64,000 nucleotides of DNA, taken from positions 1 to 64,000 of the forward strand of contig NZ_JAMBNS010000018.1 in assembly GCF_023715225.1 (NCBI RefSeq), given 5' to 3'. The DNA comes from Robertmurraya korlensis (GTDB lineage Bacteria; Bacillota; Bacilli; Bacillales; Cytobacillaceae). A program made the position numbers and the translations under genes. The notes beneath the pieces were generated by a model. It did not search any database. It was not told the DNA's origin and was given only the letters and a program-made list of their open reading frames with translations. Positions 25,929 through 35,251 of the stretch are shown one piece after another; position 1 is the stretch's first letter, and the number at the start of each line of letters is the position of its first letter.

Positions 25929-27533
25929 ATGAAAAAAGGAAAAAAGATCGCTGCTGTTACCTTAGCTACCCTATTACTCGCATCTGGTTGCAGCAATAAA
26001 GGCAGTGAAACCGCATCAAAAGAGTATAACTTAAAGGATGTAAGCTTCCCACTTGAAGAAAAGGTCACACTCAACTTTATGACACAAAGCTCACCGCTTG
26101 CACCAAAGGATCCGAACGAAAAAATAATTTACCAACGTCTGGAAGAAGAGACTGGTGTCAATATCAAGTGGAAAAACTACACGTCTGATGTGTTTGTGGA
26201 AAAAAGAAACCTTGCGATGGCGAGTGGAGATTTACCGGATGCCATCATTGACGCAGGGTATGGAGACTATGATCTTTTAAAACTAGCAAAGGACGGTGCG
26301 ATTGTACCGGTTGAAGAATTAATTGAGAAGTATATGCCGAATTTACAGAAGGTTCTTGAGGCAGCACCTGAGTATAAAGCGATGATGACGGCTCCAGATG
26401 GCCATATTTATTCTTTCCCATGGATTGAAGAACTTGGTTCTGGGAAAGAAAGCATACATTCTGTAGATGACCTCCCGTGGATCAATGTTGAATGGCTAAA
26501 CAAATTAGGTCTAGAAATGCCAACTACAACAGAAGAGTTAAAAGAAGTATTAATTGCTTTTAAAACAAAGGACCCGAATGGTAATGGAAAAGCGGATGAA
26601 ATTCCGATGTCATTTATTAGTAAACCAGGTGGGGAAGACTTAGCTTTCTTGTTTGGATCTTTCGGCCTTGGTGAGAACTGGGATCATACAGTCGTGACGA
26701 ATGATGGAGAGGTTACCTTCACTGCTTCCGATGAAGGATATAAGGAAGGAATCAAATTTCTAAATGAATTATATGCAGAAGGATTAATTGATATCGAGGC
26801 ATTTGAACAAGATTGGAATACGTATATCGCCAAAGGAAAAGACAATCGCTATGGTCTTTACTTCACATGGGATAAGGCAAATATCACGGGTATGAACGAT
26901 AAATACGATGTGATGAAACCACTTGCAGGACCAGATGGACAGGTGAACGTGACAAGAACAAATGGTATGGGCTTTGACCGTGGAAGAATGGTTATTACAA
27001 GTGCCAATAAAAATCTTGAATTAACAGCGAAGTGGATTGATGAGCTATACGATCCGATTCAATCTGTACAAAATAACTGGGGAACGTATGGAGATGATAA
27101 GCAACAGAACATCTTTGAGTACGATGAAGCAGCGAATATGCTGAAGCATTTACCTTTAGAAGGTACGGCACCAGTTGAGTTAAGACAAAAGACAAATATC
27201 GGCGGACCGTTAGCAATCCTTGATGAGTACTACGGTACGGTCACAACAAAGCCAGATGATGCTGCATGGAGATTAGGTTTGTTGAAGGACGTTATGGTTC
27301 CTCATATGCAAGCAGAAAATATTTATCCTAGAGTGTTCTTCTCGATTGAAGACCTTGATCGATTAACTGCCATTGAAACGGATATGTTTGCTTTCGTCAT
27401 GAGAAAACGGGCAGAGTGGATTCAAAATGGAAAAGTGGAAAAAGAATGGGATAGCTATTTAAAAGAGCTAGACCGACTAGGTTTACAAGATTGGCTAGAC
27501 ATTAAGCAAGCAGGTTATGACAGAAATCGTTAA
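25929..27533 (+). CDS. LplA/YtcQ-type sugar-binding lipoprotein
   Basis: A 534-residue extracellular solute-binding lipoprotein with lipobox LLASGC (Cys20). The large form is typical of LplA/YtcQ partners of the two permeases upstream. Features include QRLEEETGVNIKWKNYTSD, NLAMASGDLPDAIID and the C-terminal LKELDRLGLQDWLDI block characteristic of this group. DPNGNGKADEIP is a Ca-binding-like loop also common in them. The likely ligands are short fructans released by the secreted GH32 enzyme (inference from the gene context). A stem-loop separates it from the GH32 gene. Confidence 0.9.
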   Translation: MKKGKKIAAVTLATLLLASGCSNKGSETASKEYNLKDVSFPLEEKVTLNFMTQSSPLAPKDPNEKIIYQRLEEETGVNIKWKNYTSDVFVEKRNLAMASGDLPDAIIDAGYGDYDLLKLAKDGAIVPVEELIEKYMPNLQKVLEAAPEYKAMMTAPDGHIYSFPWIEELGSGKESIHSVDDLPWINVEWLNKLGLEMPTTTEELKEVLIAFKTKDPNGNGKADEIPMSFISKPGGEDLAFLFGSFGLGENWDHTVVTNDGEVTFTASDEGYKEGIKFLNELYAEGLIDIEAFEQDWNTYIAKGKDNRYGLYFTWDKANITGMNDKYDVMKPLAGPDGQVNVTRTNGMGFDRGRMVITSANKNLELTAKWIDELYDPIQSVQNNWGTYGDDKQQNIFEYDEAANMLKHLPLEGTAPVELRQKTNIGGPLAILDEYYGTVTTKPDDAAWRLGLLKDVMVPHMQAENIYPRVFFSIEDLDRLTAIETDMFAFVMRKRAEWIQNGKVEKEWDSYLKELDRLGLQDWLDIKQAGYDRNR

Positions 27534-27550
27534 TGTGCTGAATAAGAGTG

Positions 27551-27578
27551 AGGCTGTAACCTTTTACAGCCTTCTTCT
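27551..27578 (+). terminator. Intra-operon stem-loop
   Basis: Stem GGCTGTAA/TTACAGCC with a short loop and T-rich tail between the binding-protein and GH32 genes. Probably a partial terminator or mRNA stabiliser. Confidence 0.6.
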
Positions 27579-27610
27579 ACTTATAGTTATAAAAAAGGAG
27601 CGGAAAAAGC

Positions 27611-29092
27611 ATGATTAAAACACGATATAAAGAAAAACATCGACCTCAATTTCATTATTCCCCAGAAGAAAAGTGGATGAATGACCCAAATGGAATGGTG
27701 TTCTTTGAAGGAGAATACCATTTGTTCTATCAATATCATCCTTTTGGTACTACTTGGGGACCAATGCACTGGGGGCATGCAGTGAGTAAAGATTTGGTGT
27801 ATTGGGAGCAGCTTCCCATTGCCTTACATCCCGATGAGCATGGCACGATTTTTTCTGGAAGTGCAGTGGTCGATTGGAAGGACACGACGGGCTTTTTTGG
27901 TGGAAAAGCAGGATTAGTAGCTATCTATACGAGCCATGATACGTATCCGGATTCCGAGAGACCAAGACAACGGCAAAGCCTGGCATACAGCAAAGATAAC
28001 GGACGAACATGGATAAAATATGAAGGAAATCCGGTACTTTCAGACGAGGAGATTACAGATTACCGAGACCCAAAGGTGTTTTGGCATACGCAGTCCAACA
28101 AATGGGTGATGATTTTAGCAACTGGTCAAACGGTCACCCTTTATACGTCTTGTAATTTAATAGATTGGGAGTTTGCTAGTGAATTTGGCCATCAAGCAGG
28201 GTCACATGATGGAGTGTGGGAATGCCCAGACTTATTCGAACTGCCTGTAGATGGTGACGAAAGCAATAGGCGTTGGGTGATGCTTGTTAGCATTGGCGAT
28301 AATCCAGCTTTTCCAGAAGGATCCCGAACACAATATTTCATTGGCCAATTTGATGGAAAGACATTTGTGAATGAACATAGTGATCGTACGACTCTTTGGC
28401 TTGATTTTGGCAGAGATAACTATGCAGGGGTGAGCTGGTCGGATGTACCTGAGGAAGATGGTAGAAGAATTTATATTGGCTGGATGAGCAATTGGAGGTA
28501 TGCAAACTTACTCCCAACCGAGGGGTGGCGTAGTGCGATGACATTGCCAAGGGAACTTTCCCTCACCACTGCTGAAGAGGGAATTCGTGTTGTGCAGAAG
28601 GTGATATCAGAAATTCATAAACTACGAAATGAGAGTGAAGAAATTCAGGAAGTATCACTTGAACCGAACAATCCATTTTATTGTGATCTGCTTAGTAGCT
28701 TAATGGAAGTGAATATCTCCTTTGAAAAAAGAGATTCTACTTCCTTTGGAATCATGTTTGAAAATTCGATTCAGGAAAAAGTCATCGTTCAGTATGATAC
28801 GGAAGTCGAAAAGCTGACGGTTGACAGGGAGAATGCAGGAATGAACCATTTTTCTGACTCATTTCCTGCGATACAGGAGGCTAGTGTAAAGACAGAGAAC
28901 AACCAAATACACTTACAAATTTGGCTAGACACATCTTCCGTCGAGGTATTTGCCAATGATGGAAAGGCTGTTTGCACAAGCCTGGTTTATCCGAATCAAC
29001 CATATAACAAGATGGTTATCTATTCAAAAAATGGAATCACAAATGTCTCTTCATTAAAACTTACTGAGCTCTCGTCTATTTGGGAGAAATAA
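27611..29092 (+). CDS. Intracellular GH32 beta-fructosidase
   Basis: A 493-residue glycoside hydrolase family 32 enzyme without a signal peptide. The five-bladed propeller carries WMNDPNG (nucleophile Asp), TDYRDPKV (transition-state Asp) and WECPDLF (acid/base Glu). A C-terminal beta-sandwich ends with DTSSVEVFANDGKAV. It would split fructosyl residues from imported oligosaccharides or sucrose in the cytoplasm, giving free fructose for the adjacent fructokinase. Because the importer is of ABC type and the sugars arrive unphosphorylated, sucrose-6-phosphate hydrolase is a less likely assignment. ATG 27611 follows AAAAAGGAGCGG. Confidence 0.92.
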   Translation: MIKTRYKEKHRPQFHYSPEEKWMNDPNGMVFFEGEYHLFYQYHPFGTTWGPMHWGHAVSKDLVYWEQLPIALHPDEHGTIFSGSAVVDWKDTTGFFGGKAGLVAIYTSHDTYPDSERPRQRQSLAYSKDNGRTWIKYEGNPVLSDEEITDYRDPKVFWHTQSNKWVMILATGQTVTLYTSCNLIDWEFASEFGHQAGSHDGVWECPDLFELPVDGDESNRRWVMLVSIGDNPAFPEGSRTQYFIGQFDGKTFVNEHSDRTTLWLDFGRDNYAGVSWSDVPEEDGRRIYIGWMSNWRYANLLPTEGWRSAMTLPRELSLTTAEEGIRVVQKVISEIHKLRNESEEIQEVSLEPNNPFYCDLLSSLMEVNISFEKRDSTSFGIMFENSIQEKVIVQYDTEVEKLTVDRENAGMNHFSDSFPAIQEASVKTENNQIHLQIWLDTSSVEVFANDGKAVCTSLVYPNQPYNKMVIYSKNGITNVSSLKLTELSSIWEK

Positions 29093-29131
29093 TTAAAATT
29101 AGAGAATGTTGAAAAGGTAGGTTGATGATAA

Positions 29132-30127
29132 ATGGCAACCAGTTCATCGGTGTTTTGTATAGGAGAATTAATGATTGATTTTTTCTGTACAGATGTGAAT
29201 GTGAATTTAATAGATGGAAAACATTTCGAAAAACAGGCAGGTGGTGCACCAGCCAATGTTTGTGCAGCAATCGTAAAGTTAGGGGGAAAAGCACAGTTTT
29301 CTGGCAAGGTTGGCAATGATCCGTTTGGATATTTTTTAAAGCAAACGTTAGAGAATTGCCATGTCGATACGTCCTTACTATTATTTGATCAAGCTCATCC
29401 AACAACACAAGCATTTGTTTCCTTAAAGGCAGATGGAGAAAGAGATTTTATTTTCAACCGAGGAGCAGATGCGTTTGTAACAGAGGAAGAATTGGATAAA
29501 GAGAGCATCATGACGAATCAAATACTTCACTTCGGTTCCGCAACTGCCCTATTAAATGAACCCTTTCGATCTACGTATATCAATCTGATGAGGGACGCAA
29601 AGGAAAGAGGAAAGTTGCTCTCGTTCGATCCAAACTATAGGTCATCTCTATGGAGAGGAAGAGTAGAGCATTTTAAGGAGTGGTCAAGGCAAGGAATGTC
29701 AATCGCTGACTTTGTAAAAGTGAGCGAGGAAGAGTTAAGAATTCTCTCAGGAATGGATGATGTAAGGAAAGGAATTGCGGCTTTGCATCAAATGGGAGCA
29801 AAAGTTTTAGCGGTCACCTTAGGGGCAGAAGGAACCTTGATCTCTAATGGACAAAAGTGTGAGATGGTTCCTAGCATAAAAGTCACTTCCATTGATTCAA
29901 CAGGAGCGGGAGATGCTTTTGTAGGAGCAACTCTCTATCAGTTATCTACCTTTGAGAATCCTAAACTAGTTATAGAAGACTTTGAACAATTAAAAGAAGT
30001 GATTTCTTACAGCAACTTCGTGGGTGCATTGGTTTGTACGAAAGTGGGAGCTATTTCTGCTTTGCCAACCGAGGACGAAGTGAAAGGTTTAATCCATGAG
30101 AACCGCAAAAAATTCATTTATTTGTAA
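29132..30127 (+). CDS. PfkB-family fructokinase
   Basis: A 331-residue ribokinase-fold sugar kinase. The N-terminal GG motif is in [19 protein letters not shown]. The C-terminal ATP/anion-hole signature is [16 protein letters not shown] with the catalytic Asp. Length and sequence fit bacterial fructokinases (fructose to fructose 6-phosphate). Adjacent GH32 genes supply the fructose. It lies 40 bases after the intracellular fructosidase and 13 bases before the secreted one, all one direction. Confidence 0.9.
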   Translation: MATSSSVFCIGELMIDFFCTDVNVNLIDGKHFEKQAGGAPANVCAAIVKLGGKAQFSGKVGNDPFGYFLKQTLENCHVDTSLLLFDQAHPTTQAFVSLKADGERDFIFNRGADAFVTEEELDKESIMTNQILHFGSATALLNEPFRSTYINLMRDAKERGKLLSFDPNYRSSLWRGRVEHFKEWSRQGMSIADFVKVSEEELRILSGMDDVRKGIAALHQMGAKVLAVTLGAEGTLISNGQKCEMVPSIKVTSIDSTGAGDAFVGATLYQLSTFENPKLVIEDFEQLKEVISYSNFVGALVCTKVGAISALPTEDEVKGLIHENRKKFIYL

Positions 30128-30140
30128 GAGAGGGGAAAGG

Positions 30141-33100
30141 ATGAAACCAACTTTCATAAAAAAGGCTTCAGTATTTTTTGTTGCTGTACTACTTGCTTCC
30201 TCAGTAGGAACTTTTGTTAGTCACCCTACGGAAGGACTGGCAACCGAACCGAAGGAGGGTGCAACAATTTTAGAAAATGGATTACAAGCAAATACAAATC
30301 TATCAGGCTGGCAAGTGAAAGGAAAAGGTTCATTAGAAGACACGCAACAGGGATTATTGCTGACCTCAGAACCAAATGAGAATGTCATGGCTATCTCAAG
30401 TGTTACTTCTCAAGATTTTATTTATGAAGCAGATATAAAAGTCATTGATAAGAATGCAGACGCGACGTTAGTCTTTCGTTCGAATGAAGACGGTTGGGCC
30501 TCTTATATGCTCCAAATTGTTCCGAATGCGGGAATGATACGACTCCGCGATGCACGTGACGAAACAAGGTTAAAAGAAGAGTATCCAGTCACACTTCAAG
30601 AGGGAGGAATCTATCATCTGAAGGTGAAGGTGGTAGAAGACAATATCAAAGTCTATTGGGGTAATAAATATGATCCCATTATTGATGTAAACAATGCCAC
30701 TTATGAGAAGGGATTTCTTGGACTGAACGTATGGGATGGTTCTGCATTGTTTCAAAATGTAAAGATTAGTGAGCTGTCTACTAATCTAGGTTCTTCCCTT
30801 GTTAAGGAAGGAACATGGGAACCATCTCTTCTTGGCTTAAAAGGAAGTGCTGTTGATGGTATAAAAGCGAAAAATGTTTTTCATACGAGTGAAAGTGACT
30901 TTGTTCTTGAAGGAAATATTTCCTTTGCTGAACAACAATCAGAAGCAGCACTTGTCTTTCGAACAAATGAACAAGGAACAGAGGGATATGAAGCAGCACT
31001 AGTTAAAGAAGGAAACATGGTTAAAGCGCAATTGAAGAAGATGGATGGAACGATTCTAAAAACCTCTGAAATAGCGTTTCCTTCCCAAGAAGATAGCAAA
31101 CATCATTTAGAGGTTATTGCAAACGGTGATCAAATCGAGCTGTATGTGGATGGATATTCAGAAGCAGCTGTAACGATTTCGGATAAAACCTATTCAACTG
31201 GATTGCTAGGATTCACGGTAACCTCTGGGGCTGCTGCCTTCCAAGCTGTGTATGTGGTTCCAACCACAAGCTATTATAAAGAAAAATATCGTCCAGATTA
31301 TCATTATACTCCAGCTCGTGGTTCGGTTAGTGACCCGAATGGGCTTGTCTATTACGAAGGCGAATATCATTTATTTCACCAAGATGGCGGGACTTGGGCT
31401 CATGCCGTAAGTACAGACTTGGTGAATTGGAAACGACTACCTATTGCGTTGCCATGGAATGATCATGGTCATGTTTGGTCAGGTTCAGCCATTGCGGATG
31501 TGAATAATGCTTCCGGTCTCTTTACTCATACGGGAGGTAAAGGGCTAATTGCTTACTACACTTCGTTTAATCCGGATGAATGGAATGGAAACCAACGAAT
31601 TGGTCTCGCGTATAGCACAGATCAGGGGCGAACATGGAAGTATTCAGCGGAACACCCTATTGTAATTGAAAATCCAGGGCAGAATGGGGATGATCCAGGT
31701 GGCTGGGACTTCCGTGATCCGAAGGTGGTACGTGATGAGGCCAATAATCGTTGGGTGATGGTTGTTTCAGGAGGAGATCATATTCGCTTCTTTACGTCCA
31801 CCAATTTAATCGATTGGACACTTACGGATAATTTCGGATATGGAGAGTATGTTCGTGGGGGTGTGTGGGAATGCCCGGATCTATTTGAACTTCAGGTAGA
31901 CGGAACAGGTGAGAAAAAGTGGGTTCTCATGATCAGCACTGGAGCAAATCCAAAAACACAAGGCTCTGATGCAGAGTATTTTATCGGGCATTTAACGGCG
32001 GATGGAAAATTCGTCAATGACAATGCGGCAGGAAAAGTACTCAAAACAGATTACGGGAAAGAGTTTTACGCATCGATGTCCTTTGCTAATATGCCAGATA
32101 ACCGTCGTGTGATGATGGCATGGATGACAAACTGGGATTATCCATTTGCCTTCCCAACTACCGGTTGGAAGGGTGAACTGTCGATTCCGAGAGAAGTCAG
32201 ACTGGTGAATACGGAGGAAGGAATAAGACTTGCACAAGCTCCGATTAAGGAACTGCAGTCCCTTCGAAACACTATTTTTGAAACGCATAACAAAATTTTA
32301 CATCCTACCAATGCTTCGAACCTGCTAAAAGGACTTTCTTCAGGAGCATTTGAAATTGAAGCGGAAATAGAAGTCCCATCTGACAGCCATACAACCGAAT
32401 TTGGTTTTCAAGTTCGCGAAGGTGAGAATGAAAAAACGGTTGTAGGATACAAACCAGCCGAAAATCAACTGTTTGTTAATCGTGCAGATTCAGGAGAAAC
32501 GGATTTTTCTAGCTCATTTTCTACTTTACACGAAGCATCTTTAAAGCCCGAAAATAAGAGGATCAAACTGAATATTTTTGTAGATGATGGGTCCATTGAA
32601 GTATTTGCCAATGATGGGAAAGTTGTTTTTTCTGATGTTATTTTCCCTGATCCCTCTAGTCGTAGCATGAGCTTCTACACGAAGGGGGGAGAAGTGAACG
32701 TACTTTCCTTAAAAGTCCATTCTCTTGCTAACACTTGGACGAAAGACCATGCGGAGACTACAAAAATTGCCATGGATACGAAACAAAGAGAGATGAATAA
32801 GGGGGATGAAATTATCTTATTTGCATCCTTGGAGACTGAAAAAGGAAAGAGTACACAACCAATTATGTGGAAAACTAGCAATCCGAATGTTGTAAAAATA
32901 GCCTCCTCTACTAACTCCAAAGCAGTGCTTAAAGCCAGAAGTAAAGGAGAAGCAGTTATTACCGCATTTACTCCAAATGGGAAAACTTCTGAAAGAGTAG
33001 TTGTGAAAGTATTTGATGGGGAGTTTTATACGAATCTTTCTGGATGGAAATCAGATATCTCTGCGTCCAAATGGACCGTCACAGAAAACGGAATTCGTGG

Positions 33101-33923
33101 AACGTATACAAGTGATGCCAATTATGTCGCAAGTGAATCGGCTGGGGACTTTACGTATGAAGCTGATATGATGCTAGGGGAATCTGGAGGAGCGGGCTCC
33201 ATTTTGTTCCGAGCTAGTGAAGACGGAAGAAACGGATATTACTTCAATCTTGATCCGAATATGAAAGCTTTTCGTCTTTTTTACAAAATAGATGGACGCT
33301 TTGAAGATCGAATGGTCATTGGGAAAGTTCCTGCTTTTATTCAACCTGGAAAAACGTATAAGGTTAAAATTGAAGCAAAAGGTCCGCACATGGTGATTAC
33401 AGTAGATGGACTAAAAATCATGGATATAAAGGATGGTACCTTTGCAAAAGGACATTTTGGCGTCAATGTATTTGGAGGTCAAGCATCTTATCAAAATGTG
33501 AAAGTTAGCAGTATGACAGAGGCAAACTTAACGGTAACAAGCTTTACAAATAAAGCAACAGGTCAAGCCATTTATACGGCAACGTCTCAAAATGGAGAGC
33601 CAGTGACCGTATCCGACACAGATCATACAATCAAATGGACGTTGGTTCCGACTGGGGATGAGTATGGTTCGTATTCGATCCGAACCGAGGGTGGCAAAGC
33701 ACTTGATTATGATACTGGCAAAAATAAAATCCAGCTATATGATTATCTCGGCTATAATAATCAGCGCTGGATCCTTTCAAAAAATGATAATGGAACAATA
33801 AAAATTATTTCTGTTCATAATGGAAAGGCAATTGAAATATCAAAAGATGGACGTTTGATCCTCAATGAGTGGAACCCTGATGAAGAGGGGCAGCAGTGGA
33901 TCAGTTCTTCTGAGATAAAGTAA
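30141..33923 (+). CDS. Large secreted multidomain GH32 enzyme (levanase/inulinase type)
   Basis: A 1260-residue exported fructanase. Order: signal peptide (1-35), two CBM66/laminin-G-like modules (about 45-210 and 215-375), GH32 propeller and sandwich (about 380-870), a Big_2-like domain (about 875-960), another CBM66-like module (about 970-1130) and a C-terminal ricin-type lectin repeat (about 1135-1260, QRWILSKNDNGTIKII and QQWI). Catalytic residues are in SVSDPNG (nucleophile), FRDPKV and WECPDLF. The usual GPMHWGHA loop is shortened to GTWAHA. B. subtilis SacC is about half this size. No LPXTG or SLH anchor is seen. ATG 30141 follows GGGGAAAGG. It would degrade levan or inulin outside the cell for the importer. 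Confidence 0.9.
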   Translation: MKPTFIKKASVFFVAVLLASSVGTFVSHPTEGLATEPKEGATILENGLQANTNLSGWQVKGKGSLEDTQQGLLLTSEPNENVMAISSVTSQDFIYEADIKVIDKNADATLVFRSNEDGWASYMLQIVPNAGMIRLRDARDETRLKEEYPVTLQEGGIYHLKVKVVEDNIKVYWGNKYDPIIDVNNATYEKGFLGLNVWDGSALFQNVKISELSTNLGSSLVKEGTWEPSLLGLKGSAVDGIKAKNVFHTSESDFVLEGNISFAEQQSEAALVFRTNEQGTEGYEAALVKEGNMVKAQLKKMDGTILKTSEIAFPSQEDSKHHLEVIANGDQIELYVDGYSEAAVTISDKTYSTGLLGFTVTSGAAAFQAVYVVPTTSYYKEKYRPDYHYTPARGSVSDPNGLVYYEGEYHLFHQDGGTWAHAVSTDLVNWKRLPIALPWNDHGHVWSGSAIADVNNASGLFTHTGGKGLIAYYTSFNPDEWNGNQRIGLAYSTDQGRTWKYSAEHPIVIENPGQNGDDPGGWDFRDPKVVRDEANNRWVMVVSGGDHIRFFTSTNLIDWTLTDNFGYGEYVRGGVWECPDLFELQVDGTGEKKWVLMISTGANPKTQGSDAEYFIGHLTADGKFVNDNAAGKVLKTDYGKEFYASMSFANMPDNRRVMMAWMTNWDYPFAFPTTGWKGELSIPREVRLVNTEEGIRLAQAPIKELQSLRNTIFETHNKILHPTNASNLLKGLSSGAFEIEAEIEVPSDSHTTEFGFQVREGENEKTVVGYKPAENQLFVNRADSGETDFSSSFSTLHEASLKPENKRIKLNIFVDDGSIEVFANDGKVVFSDVIFPDPSSRSMSFYTKGGEVNVLSLKVHSLANTWTKDHAETTKIAMDTKQREMNKGDEIILFASLETEKGKSTQPIMWKTSNPNVVKIASSTNSKAVLKARSKGEAVITAFTPNGKTSERVVVKVFDGEFYTNLSGWKSDISASKWTVTENGIRGTYTSDANYVASESAGDFTYEADMMLGESGGAGSILFRASEDGRNGYYFNLDPNMKAFRLFYKIDGRFEDRMVIGKVPAFIQPGKTYKVKIEAKGPHMVITVDGLKIMDIKDGTFAKGHFGVNVFGGQASYQNVKVSSMTEANLTVTSFTNKATGQAIYTATSQNGEPVTVSDTDHTIKWTLVPTGDEYGSYSIRTEGGKALDYDTGKNKIQLYDYLGYNNQRWILSKNDNGTIKIISVHNGKAIEISKDGRLILNEWNPDEEGQQWISSSEIK

Positions 33924-33937
33924 TATTTCGTTTGAAG

Positions 33938-33974
33938 AAACCGACCTTCTTATCGTAATGAAGGTCGGTTTTTG
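33938..33974 (+). terminator. Terminator of the fructan operon
   Basis: Stem AACCGACCTTC/GAAGGTCGGTT with a ten-base loop and T tail. Confidence 0.88.
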
Positions 33975-34025
33975 TAGGTGTTTCTTTTTTTAGTTTTGAT
34001 GTCTAAAAGAATTTATAAAAAAACA

Positions 34026-34054
34026 TTGAAAACGATTGCGTAATTTAGTATTCT
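34026..34054 (+). promoter_or_regulatory. Promoter of the second LacI gene with overlapping cre-like site
   Basis: TTGAAA (34026-34031) and TATTCT (34049-34054) with a 17-base spacer. TTGAAAACGATTGCG at 34026-34040 matches the cre consensus except for the last base, so CcpA could act on this promoter. Confidence 0.5.
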
Positions 34055-34069
34055 ACATGTACAGATATT

Positions 34070-34085
34070 TCCGAAACGTTTTGGA
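34070..34085. promoter_or_regulatory. LacI-family operator O1 (autoregulation)
   Basis: TCCGAAACGTTTTGGA, a 16-bp near-perfect palindrome. It lies just downstream of the promoter and runs into the GGAGG ribosome site of the repressor gene. Confidence 0.8.
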
Positions 34086-34092
34086 GGATTGT

Positions 34093-35112
34093 ATGACTAC
34101 AACAATTAAAGATATAGCAAAAGCAGCTGGAGTATCTGTCACTACAGTTTCCAGAGCATTAAATGGTTATTCAGATGTTAGTGAGAAGACAAGGAAAAAA
34201 ATTATGACTCTAGCAAAGGAGCTAAATTACAGTCCTAATACTCTCGCAAGGGGACTTGTCATGAATGTCTCCAAAACAATTGGTTTATTAGTATCCGGTT
34301 TGAATCGAGAAAGTGAGAAGGACCAGATTATTTTTTCTATCCTATCAGGAATCAACTCGTCTGCGTCAGAGAGTGACTATGATTTAGTGGTCTTTAACAC
34401 GAATTCTTCCAAGCAACGTGAAAAGACATATACTCAACTTTGCAGAGAACGAAGGGTAGATGGTGTCATCATTCAAGGAATTAAGACAGATGATCCGTAT
34501 CTGTTGGAAGTTGTTGAAAGTGATATTCCCTGTGTGTTGATTGATATTCCTGTTCACTCCGATAATGTTGGTTATGTTACAACTGATAATGTGGCAGGAG
34601 CCAAAAAAGCTGTTGAGCATCTGATCGAGCTTGGACATCGAAATATTGCTATGGTTAATGGGCACAGTAAAGCTTTTGTAAGTAAAAAACGCTTAGAAGG
34701 CTATAAAATGGCATTAGAGGAATCTAACATTCCAGTGAAGCAAGAATGGATTTATGATGGGAAGTTTGAAGAACATTCGGCGTCAGTCGTAGCGAAGGAA
34801 CTTCTAATGAAACACCCAGAAATTAGTGCTATTTTTTGTGCGAGTGATTTAATGGCATTAGGTGTCATTACAACTGCAAAAGAATTGGGATTGCGAGTAC
34901 CAGAAGATGTTTCAATTGTAGGATACGATGATATCTTACTTGCTTCTTATGCGACACCACCTTTAACTACGATTTCTCAAAATTTTTATCAGTTAGGCTT
35001 TCAAGCAGGGCAGCTATTAATTAGTATGCTTGATGGAAAAACAGACCCACAGGTCATAACGCTAGGAACGAAACTAATTGTTAGAGGGTCAACCACGTCA
35101 AAAAGCTTCTAG
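34093..35112 (+). CDS. LacI-family repressor of the adjacent glycosidase/ABC operon
   Basis: A 339-residue repressor. The helix-turn-helix is IKDIAKAAGVSVTTVSRALN, the hinge helix SPNTLARGLV contains the conserved Leu that intercalates at the central CG of the operator, and the effector domain has HLIELGHRNIAMVNGH and AIFCASDLMALGV. ATG 34093 lies six bases after GGAGG; the frame is open further upstream but without a ribosome site. One copy of a TCCGAAACGTTTYGGA palindrome precedes this gene and three precede the next one, so it very likely represses both. The inducer should be the sugar handled by the downstream enzyme. Confidence 0.92.
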   Translation: MTTTIKDIAKAAGVSVTTVSRALNGYSDVSEKTRKKIMTLAKELNYSPNTLARGLVMNVSKTIGLLVSGLNRESEKDQIIFSILSGINSSASESDYDLVVFNTNSSKQREKTYTQLCRERRVDGVIIQGIKTDDPYLLEVVESDIPCVLIDIPVHSDNVGYVTTDNVAGAKKAVEHLIELGHRNIAMVNGHSKAFVSKKRLEGYKMALEESNIPVKQEWIYDGKFEEHSASVVAKELLMKHPEISAIFCASDLMALGVITTAKELGLRVPEDVSIVGYDDILLASYATPPLTTISQNFYQLGFQAGQLLISMLDGKTDPQVITLGTKLIVRGSTTSKSF

Positions 35113-35137
35113 GGGATGGAGTTTTTTGTTCTTATTT

Positions 35138-35153
35138 TCCGAAACGTTTAAGT
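35138..35153. promoter_or_regulatory. LacI-family operator O2 (half-conserved)
   Basis: TCCGAAACGTTTAAGT keeps the left half and centre of the palindrome. It is 33 bases from O3. Confidence 0.6.
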
Positions 35154-35170
35154 AATCTTTTTAATCTATA

Positions 35171-35186
35171 TCCGAAACGTTTCGGA
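35171..35186. promoter_or_regulatory. LacI-family operator O3 (perfect)
   Basis: TCCGAAACGTTTCGGA, a perfect 16-bp palindrome with the central CG typical of LacI/GalR operators. Confidence 0.85.
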
Positions 35187-35205
35187 AAAATATTTATATG
35201 TAAAA

Positions 35206-35221
35206 TCCGAAACGTTTTGGA
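35206..35221. promoter_or_regulatory. LacI-family operator O4
   Basis: TCCGAAACGTTTTGGA, identical to O1, 35 bases after O3 and 30 bases before the start of the hydrolase gene. Confidence 0.82.
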
Positions 35222-35251
35222 AAATATGATGAACATCATAAGGAGGTCACC

